Positions 57,922-64,000 of a DNA stretch of 64,000 bases are shown here, in pieces (position 1 is the first letter of the stretch; the number at the start of each line of letters is the position of its first letter). The notes beneath the pieces are model-generated. The model had not been told where the DNA came from. It saw only the letters and a list, made by a program, of their open reading frames with translations, and searched no databases. The DNA comes from an uncultured Lachnospiraceae bacterium (GTDB lineage: Bacteria > Bacillota > Clostridia > Lachnospirales > Lachnospiraceae): contig CAMWPB010000001.1 of the NCBI GenBank assembly GCA_947176065.1, positions 1 through 64,000 of the forward strand, given 5' to 3'. The position numbers were made by a program, and so were the translations under genes.

Positions 57922-58365
57922 ATGATAAAAAAGTTATGGGATTTCGGATGGGGACTGTATAAGAAGCACGAGGAGGGGATCAACTATCTGATCTTTGGAT
58001 TTCTGGCTTTCGTGTTGAATTATATTCTGTATTTTATTTTTGCGGATGCCATTGCCATGCACTATATGGCGGCGACCGGGCTGTCCTGGGTATTGACGGT
58101 GGTGTTTGCCTACTGGACGAACAGAACCTTTGTTTTTAAGAGCCAGAATAAGGAGAAGGCCTCCGTTGTGAGGGAGTTTGTCTCCTTTATCGGCGCGAGA
58201 GTGGCTACGGAGGTGCTGGAGCTTGCGCTGATGTACGTGCTGGTGGATCTTTTGGCGGTAAACGACAAGATCTCCAAGCTGGTCTGTCAGGTGATCGTGA
58301 TTCTGGCGAACTATGTGCTCAGTAAAATATGGATATTCAAAGACACTTCCGAAAAAGCGGACTGA
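57922..58365 (+). CDS. GtrA-family membrane protein
   Basis: YLIFGFLAFVLNYILYFIF..LSWVLTVVFAYWTNRTFVFKS..VCQVIVILANYVLSKIWIFK. Confidence 0.92.
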   Translation: MIKKLWDFGWGLYKKHEEGINYLIFGFLAFVLNYILYFIFADAIAMHYMAATGLSWVLTVVFAYWTNRTFVFKSQNKEKASVVREFVSFIGARVATEVLELALMYVLVDLLAVNDKISKLVCQVIVILANYVLSKIWIFKDTSEKAD

Positions 58366-58469
58366 TACGCTGTTATGAGGCTGCGACGATACCTGGACAA
58401 CGTATCGGTCAGAAAACATGGCGTGTGGTAAATGGAGAAAGGGATTGGGAAAAGAAGAGGCAGGGCGTA

Positions 58470-59533
58470 TGGGAGTGGTAAGTAATAGAAAGGCGAATTT
58501 CGAGCTGCTGCGCATTGTGGCAATGCTTATGATTATCTCGCTTCATTATCTGGTGAAGGGCGGGATTGCGGTGCCCTTTCCCTTTGACGCACAAGAAAAT
58601 CCTGCCGGTGTTTTTGCGTGGCTGATTGAGGCCTTCTGTATTGTGGCGGTGAACTGCTATGTGTTGCTCTCCGGGTATTTTTTGGCGGAATCGGGATGGA
58701 AGCCGGGTCGAATAGGGACGCTGCTTTCTCAGGTTCTTTTTTATTCCCTGTTGATTCCCGTTTTTCTTTTTGTGATTGGGGATCCGTCCGTTTCCCGGCT
58801 AGGCGTTTATGACTGGCTTGGCTTCGCATTCCCGCTGGGGACGGAGCATTACTGGTTTGCGACGGCGTATCTTGTGATGTACCTGTTTGCGCCCTTTCTG
58901 GCGGCTGGCATGGAAAAGATGGAAAAGCGTGACTTGCAGCTGCTGCTGGCGTTTCTGCTGGCGTTTTTTTCGCTGGAAAAGAGCATTCTTCCCGTGCATC
59001 TTGTAACGGATCACTACGGCTATGATTTCGGGTGGTTTCTGTGTCTGTTTGCAGTAGCGGGTTATATAAGGAAATACGGCATTCAGTGGCTGGAAAAGCA
59101 GTCCCATGCGGTGGCAGGGTATCTTATTTGCTGCCTGTGCATATGGCTGCTGGCGATTTGCTCCAATACGCTTGGCTTCAGCGGGCGCGCCGCCTTTACC
59201 TATTATGCGGACATGCTCTATTCTTACAATCATCTGTTGTGTCTTGCGGGCGCGGTTTCCTTTTTCTATATGTTTAAAAATCTGGACATCGCGGAAGGAC
59301 GTTTTGCCGGGGCGGTGAGAAAACTGGCGCCGTATACGTTCGGCGTATATCTTCTGCATGAGCATATTCTGGTGCGGTATGAGTGGATGAAGTGGCTTGG
59401 CGTGGAGAACATGGGGGAAAGCTTTCTCTTTGTACCGCATATGATTCTGTGTGTGCTGGCGGTGTATGCAGTTGGGACGGCGGTGGATCTGGTGCGGGCG
59501 TGGGTGTTTCGGCGCATGATGACGGTGAGGTGA
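58470..59533 (+). CDS. Acyltransferase 3 family (OafA/WecH-like)
   Basis: NFELLRIVAMLMIISLHYLVKGG; polytopic; PYTFGVYLLHEHILVR. Confidence 0.9.
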
Positions 59534-59537
59534 GATT

Positions 59538-60065
59538 ATGATTGTGAGAGAATATCAGGAAAAGGATCTTCCGGCAATGATTGCCATTTGGAACGAGGTG
59601 GTGGAGGAGGGCATTGCTTTTCCGCAGGAAGATTTGCTGGGAGAGCAGACAGGAGCCGCGTTTTTTGGGGAACAGAGCTACTGCGGGGTTGCGGAAAAAG
59701 AGGAAAACGGGGAAATTTTAGGGTTATATATTCTGCACCCCAATAATGTGGGCAGATGCGGGCATATATGCAATGCGAGCTATGCCGTGGCGTCGCGCAG
59801 CAGGGGACAGCATATCGGAGAAAAGCTGGTACTTGACTGTATCGGACAGGCCCGGCGGATCGGGTTTCGGGTTTTACAGTTCAATGCGGTCGTCGCGTCC
59901 AATACCCACGCCAGACATTTGTATGAGAGAATCGGCTTTACGCAGCTTGGCACGATTCCGGGCGGTTTTCGAATGAAAGACGGGCGCTACGAGGACATTT
60001 GTCCATACTGTATCATGTTAGCAGGAAATCAAGCGGCTGCGGAGCAGACATTTGATTTCACCTAA
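59538..60065 (+). CDS. GNAT-family N-acetyltransferase
   Basis: MIVREYQEKDLPAMIAIWNEVVEEGIAF; YAVASRSRGQHIGEKLVLDCIGQARRIGFRVLQFNAVVASNTHARHLYERIGFTQLGTIPGGFR. Confidence 0.93.
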   Translation: MIVREYQEKDLPAMIAIWNEVVEEGIAFPQEDLLGEQTGAAFFGEQSYCGVAEKEENGEILGLYILHPNNVGRCGHICNASYAVASRSRGQHIGEKLVLDCIGQARRIGFRVLQFNAVVASNTHARHLYERIGFTQLGTIPGGFRMKDGRYEDICPYCIMLAGNQAAAEQTFDFT

Positions 60066-60165
60066 CATGATAACGAAAAAATCAGGGAGCGCGGAGCGCG
60101 ACAGACGCGAAGCGGCTGGATTTTTGAGTTTTAGAAAGCAGGAAATCAAGCGGCTGCGGAGTAGA
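60021..60165 (+). repeat. 28-bp direct repeat pair, 117 bp apart
   Basis: GCAGGAAATCAAGCGGCTGCGGAG(C/T)AGA at 60021-60048 and 60138-60165, one mismatch. Confidence 0.9.
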
Positions 60166-62127
60166 TTTCGGGGGTACCGGTTCGTGGGCACATATCGTAA
60201 ATATCACAATTTCATAGAAAAATGGCTGTTTCCGGCTGTTCTTCTGCTGTATCCGTTTCTCACGGTCAATCAGGGAGTTGATGTGGCGGATTCAACGTAC
60301 AGTCTGACCAATTTTCAGTATTTCGATTCCATGAATGGGACCTGGATGGTGGCCACTTTTCTGTCCAATGTGACGGGATGGCTGCTGATGCATCTTCCCT
60401 TTGGGGGGACGCTTCTCGGCATGAAATGTTATACTACGATGGTGCAGTCTGCGACGGCGCTCGCGGTTTATTTCGGATTGAGAAAACGAATAGCTGCACC
60501 ATTGCTGTTTTTTGGGGAGTTTCTTGCGCTGGGACTTTGCTGGTGCCCGTCAACGGTTCTGTACAATTATCTGACATATTTTTTGATGACAGCGGCGGTT
60601 CTGCTTCTCTGTCAGGGGCTGACAGGCGGTGATAAGGCATGCGGCAAAAGACAGCGGCTTTGTTTTACGGCGGCGGGCGTCTGTCTGGGGGCCAATGTGG
60701 CGGTGCGGATGCCGAATGTGGTGCAGTCAGCCTTGATTCTGGCGGTGTGGTATGGGATTGTGCTGCTTGACAGACGGCCGGACGGCACCGGCGGCCGGGA
60801 AACGGAAAAACGGCCCCTGCCATGGCGGGAACTTTTCGGGGTTACAGGGTGGTGTCTGCTTGGCTACGTTGTCGGCTTTGGCGTGCCTTTGGCTGTGATC
60901 TGCATTTGTTATGGACTCACGGCCTATCCTGATATGGTGCGCACGATGTTTGCCATGACCGGGCAGGCGGTTGACTACAAACCAACTTCGATGCTGAGCG
61001 GTATGTTGGGAGATTATGGCAAAGGGTTATACTGGCTGGTATTCGCAGGGGTGTGCGCCGCTGCGGCAGGGCTGGCATTTTTTGCGCGGGAGCGGTTATA
61101 CGGCGCAGGGGAGAAAGCGGGACAGCAGAGCGGAGGAAAAACCGATGCGCCGGCGGGCGGGCGGGCGAATGTTATTTCGGCAGGATGGAATGCATATAGA
61201 GTAACGGGGATTATGATCAAGGCGGCATATATACTGCTTCTTCTGGTGCTGCTCCGCTTTTACTGGGGCAGGGGGATGTTCCATTTCCGGTATTATCAAT
61301 ACGGCAACGGCAGTATCTATTATCCCGCGGTGCTGCTGCTTTTGGTGACAATCGCGGCGGCAATACTGTGTCTGATTGGAAAAAGGGTGCGCGCAGAGCA
61401 GAAGATACTGGCGGCGTTTGTGCTTTTGCAGATATTTCTGACGCCTCTTGGCAGCAACAACGACTTGTATCCGATTATCAATAATCTGTTTGTGGCGGCG
61501 CCCTTTCTGCTGTGGGTGGCAGATGCCAGGCGACAGCGGAGCGGAGAGGGCTATGCTTTTGTGTGGCGTGCGCCGGTGGCGCTGCTGATTCTGTTTGTTA
61601 CGGTGCAGAGCATCGGTTCCCATGCAAATTTCGTTTTTCAGGACGGCATTTATGGAGAACCCAGAGAAAAGCGTGTAGAGAGGCCGGAAAAGGCGGCGGG
61701 TGTCTATACAACACTGGAAAACGGCGCGCTTTTGGAGGAACTGTCCGCATTCATAGAGGAGGAAGGTCTGACAGGCAGGGAAATGATTGCTTATGACGAA
61801 CTGCCCGGGCTTCATTATCTGCTGGACATGCCGCCGGCGCTTTCCACCGGCTGGCCGGATTTAGATTCCTACCGCATGACAGAGTACACGCGGGATCTTG
61901 CGGAAGCAGAAAAGGAGATCATGGCAGGCGGGGAACTGCCGGTCATAATTGTATCCTCGGCTGTGGCGGCTTACTGGAGCGATGACGGTGAGGCCATCAA
62001 CTGGTTCGGTGTGGATATGGAGGCCATGGCTAAGGATGAAAAACAGCGGATTCTGGGGGAGTGGATCAGGCATTACGGGTACACGGAGCAATTTGGGAAT
62101 ATGCGGTATGTGGTTTATATGAAGTAA
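60067..62127 (+). CDS. Large polytopic membrane protein
   Basis: ORF 60052-62127 (ATG at 60067 plausible); many TM segments; DVADSTYSLTNFQYFDSMNGTWMVATFLSNVTGWLLMHLPFGG. Confidence 0.7.
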   Translation: MITKKSGSAERDRREAAGFLSFRKQEIKRLRSRFRGYRFVGTYRKYHNFIEKWLFPAVLLLYPFLTVNQGVDVADSTYSLTNFQYFDSMNGTWMVATFLSNVTGWLLMHLPFGGTLLGMKCYTTMVQSATALAVYFGLRKRIAAPLLFFGEFLALGLCWCPSTVLYNYLTYFLMTAAVLLLCQGLTGGDKACGKRQRLCFTAAGVCLGANVAVRMPNVVQSALILAVWYGIVLLDRRPDGTGGRETEKRPLPWRELFGVTGWCLLGYVVGFGVPLAVICICYGLTAYPDMVRTMFAMTGQAVDYKPTSMLSGMLGDYGKGLYWLVFAGVCAAAAGLAFFARERLYGAGEKAGQQSGGKTDAPAGGRANVISAGWNAYRVTGIMIKAAYILLLLVLLRFYWGRGMFHFRYYQYGNGSIYYPAVLLLLVTIAAAILCLIGKRVRAEQKILAAFVLLQIFLTPLGSNNDLYPIINNLFVAAPFLLWVADARRQRSGEGYAFVWRAPVALLILFVTVQSIGSHANFVFQDGIYGEPREKRVERPEKAAGVYTTLENGALLEELSAFIEEEGLTGREMIAYDELPGLHYLLDMPPALSTGWPDLDSYRMTEYTRDLAEAEKEIMAGGELPVIIVSSAVAAYWSDDGEAINWFGVDMEAMAKDEKQRILGEWIRHYGYTEQFGNMRYVVYMK

Positions 62128-62157
62128 TGGGAAGGATTAGGTAAATAAGCCTGTTTG

Positions 62158-62208
62158 AACGTTATGTGCGCAAACATAATGTTTACAGACATAAAAGTAT
62201 GATATAAT
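62158..62208 (+). promoter_or_regulatory. Candidate promoter/operator upstream of WecE-like gene
   Basis: Inverted repeat AACGTTATGT/ACATAATGTT (9/10), TTTACA (62182-62187) and TATAAT (62203-62208), 15-bp spacer. Confidence 0.5.
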
Positions 62209-62267
62209 GGGCACGAGGAAAAGCAAGCGGTTATGAAACAGGCAATTGCATTGGGAGCTGGAAAAAC

Positions 62268-63401
62268 ATGATCAATTTTAATGTCCCCCCCTTCACGGGG
62301 AAAGAGTTTGAATATATGAAGGAGGCCGTGGAAAACCAGAAGATTTGCGGTGACGGGCCTTTTACGAAAAAATGCAGCGAGTGGATCGAGGCGCAGACCG
62401 GCACGGCCAAGTGCCTGCTCACCACTTCCTGCACCCACGCCACGGAGCTGGCGGCGCTTTTGGCGGAGATTAAGCCGGGGGATGAGGTTATCCTGCCCTC
62501 CTACACGTTTGTGTCCACAGCGGATGCGTTTGTGCTGCGGGGCGCCACGGTGGTATTTGTGGATATTCGTCCGGACACCATGAACATAGATGAAAAGCTG
62601 ATTGAGGATGCCATTACAGAGCGCACAAAAGTGATCGCACCTGTGCACTATGCGGGTGTGGGATGCGAGATGGATGCCATCATGGATATTGCTAAGAGGC
62701 ATCACCTGATGGTGGTGGAGGACGCTGCGCAGGGCATTATGGCGTCCTATAAGGGGAAACCGCTGGGAACCTTCGGTGAGTTCGGCTGTTTCAGTTTCCA
62801 CGAGACGAAAAACTTAAGCATGGGTGAGGGCGGCGCCTTGCTGATCCGCGATGAAAAATACATTGAAGATGCGGAGATTTACAGGGAAAAGGGAACGGAT
62901 CGAAGTAAGTATTATAGAGGACAGGTGGATAAGTACCGCTGGCAGGAGTACGGTTCCTCCTATTTGCCGAGCGATATGAACGCGGCATATCTGTACGCGC
63001 AGTTAGAGCAGGCAAAAGAGATTACGCAGGCCAGAATGGACAGATGGAACCAGTATCTGGAGCTGCTTAAGCCGCTTGCGGATGCCGGAAGAATTGAACT
63101 TCCCTATATCCCGGCGCACTGTGTGCACAATGCCCATATGTTTTATATTAAGACCAGGGATATGGAGGAGAGAAGCCGCCTGATTGCGTATTTGAAAGAA
63201 AAAGATATTTTGGCGGTGTTTCATTATGTGCCGCTGCACTCCGCGCCTGCCGGGAAAAAGTACGGGCGGTTTTACGGTGAGGACAAGTACACTACGAAAG
63301 AGAGCGAGAGACTTTTGCGGCTGCCGCTGTTCTACAAGCTGACGGCGGATGAGACAGAATATATTGCGGAGCAGGTAAAGGCATTTTATGCGTCAAACTG
63401 A
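62268..63401 (+). CDS. rffA: dTDP-4-amino-4,6-dideoxygalactose transaminase (WecE/RffA type), DegT family
   Basis: MINFNVPPFTGKEFEYMKEAVENQKICGDGPFTKKCSEWIEAQTGTAKCLLTTSCTHATELAALL; FSFHETKNLSMGEGGALLI. Confidence 0.93.
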   Translation: MINFNVPPFTGKEFEYMKEAVENQKICGDGPFTKKCSEWIEAQTGTAKCLLTTSCTHATELAALLAEIKPGDEVILPSYTFVSTADAFVLRGATVVFVDIRPDTMNIDEKLIEDAITERTKVIAPVHYAGVGCEMDAIMDIAKRHHLMVVEDAAQGIMASYKGKPLGTFGEFGCFSFHETKNLSMGEGGALLIRDEKYIEDAEIYREKGTDRSKYYRGQVDKYRWQEYGSSYLPSDMNAAYLYAQLEQAKEITQARMDRWNQYLELLKPLADAGRIELPYIPAHCVHNAHMFYIKTRDMEERSRLIAYLKEKDILAVFHYVPLHSAPAGKKYGRFYGEDKYTTKESERLLRLPLFYKLTADETEYIAEQVKAFYASN

Positions 63402-64000
63402 TGTGGGATATAAAAACTGTATACTGGCGTTTGCTGTCACGGGAGCAAGTGCGCTCCTGATGGGCCTGTTCTTTGACTTCTATTTTGATTTAAATGACGA
63501 TACCATGATGCGGGACATTATGTCCGGGGTCTACAGTGGTACGCCGGACGGCCACAATATGCAGACGCTCTATCCGCTGGGGGCACTGATAGCGCTGGGC
63601 TATCGGATCTGCGGCTCCTTTCCGTGGTATGGGGCGTTTCTGCTGTTATGTCAGTTTGGCTGTTTCTTTCTGGTGGGCGTCAGGATGTGCACACTGGCGG
63701 ACGTTTTTTGTGCACGGGAAAGGGCGTTTAGGGACGGTGCAGGCGCAGATGGAAGTGGTACGCGACGGCGTCTGGCCGGGAAGCTGTGCTGCCTTTTCCT
63801 GCTGGCGGTTTTTCAGTGGGGCATATGGTTGACCCATATGGTTAATGTGCAGTACACAATTACCTGCGGCATGCTCGTGGGAGCGGCTGCTTTTCTTTTT
63901 CTGACGATGCCGGAGGGGGCGCTTTTCGGGAAGCCGTCCGCACCGCTTTCCGTGAAAGCGTTTCTGATAAAGAGCCTGCCGGCGCTGCTTCTTTTCCTGC
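63388..64000 (+). CDS. Partial polytopic membrane protein running off the window end
   Basis: ATG at 63388 opens MRQTDVGYKNCILAFAVTGASALLMGLFFDFYFDLNDDTMMRDIMSGVYSGTPDGHNMQTLYPLGALIALGYRICGSFPWYGAFLLL.. with no stop in the window; missing from the ORF track. Confidence 0.85.
   Translation, partial: MRQTDVGYKNCILAFAVTGASALLMGLFFDFYFDLNDDTMMRDIMSGVYSGTPDGHNMQTLYPLGALIALGYRICGSFPWYGAFLLLCQFGCFFLVGVRMCTLADVFCARERAFRDGAGADGSGTRRRLAGKLCCLFLLAVFQWGIWLTHMVNVQYTITCGMLVGAAAFLFLTMPEGALFGKPSAPLSVKAFLIKSLPALLLFL

Noticed and set aside
59538-60065. Assigning the GNAT as pseH
   Set aside because: Sequence looks like a general phosphinothricin-type GNAT and it is separated from the pse genes; a WecD-like or unrelated role is equally possible.

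Overview
The window looks like a chromosome segment from a Clostridia/Lachnospiraceae-type Firmicute (inferred from protein families; no search was run). (1) About 0.3-14.5 kb: tRNA-Asn, a ferredoxin-type aldo/keto reductase, a hybrid sensor kinase, and a sugar-uptake locus (solute-binding lipoprotein, YesM/YesN-type two-component pair, second solute-binding protein, two ABC permeases, GH36 alpha-galactosidase). (2) About 14.6-16.3 kb: tRNA-Glu and tRNA-Cys, then a visibly AT-rich decayed segment with a tyrosine-recombinase C-terminal remnant (in-frame stop, absent from the ORF track) and a truncated NADPH-dependent FMN reductase. (3) About 16.3-22.1 kb: BlaI/BlaR1(M56)-like pair with a perfect 19-bp inverted-repeat operator, DUF3048 lipoprotein, TetR regulator and MFS transporter. 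(4) About 22.2-64 kb: a large surface-glycan locus: rfbD, gmd, fcl, orphan Spo0A C-terminal-domain protein, many glycosyltransferases, WbaP-type initiating transferase, Wzz-like and EpsG-like proteins, a pseudaminic-type nonulosonate module (pseB, pseC, a DegT-like::PseG fusion, pseF, pseI, an ATP-grasp ligase, a candidate GT52-type transferase), ABC exporter, GtrA, acyltransferase, GNAT, WecE-type aminotransferase and several large membrane proteins. The most unusual signals are: the nonulosonate module with a fused PseG and no clear PseH; a recurring intergenic compound-hairpin family, two members of which share architecture with compensatory stem changes; a two-hairpin leader with 9-nt complementary loops upstream of an mtnA-like gene; and an element with variable hairpin stems and a conserved GCAAGC apex present in inverted orientation on both sides of TetR-MFS-rfbD.
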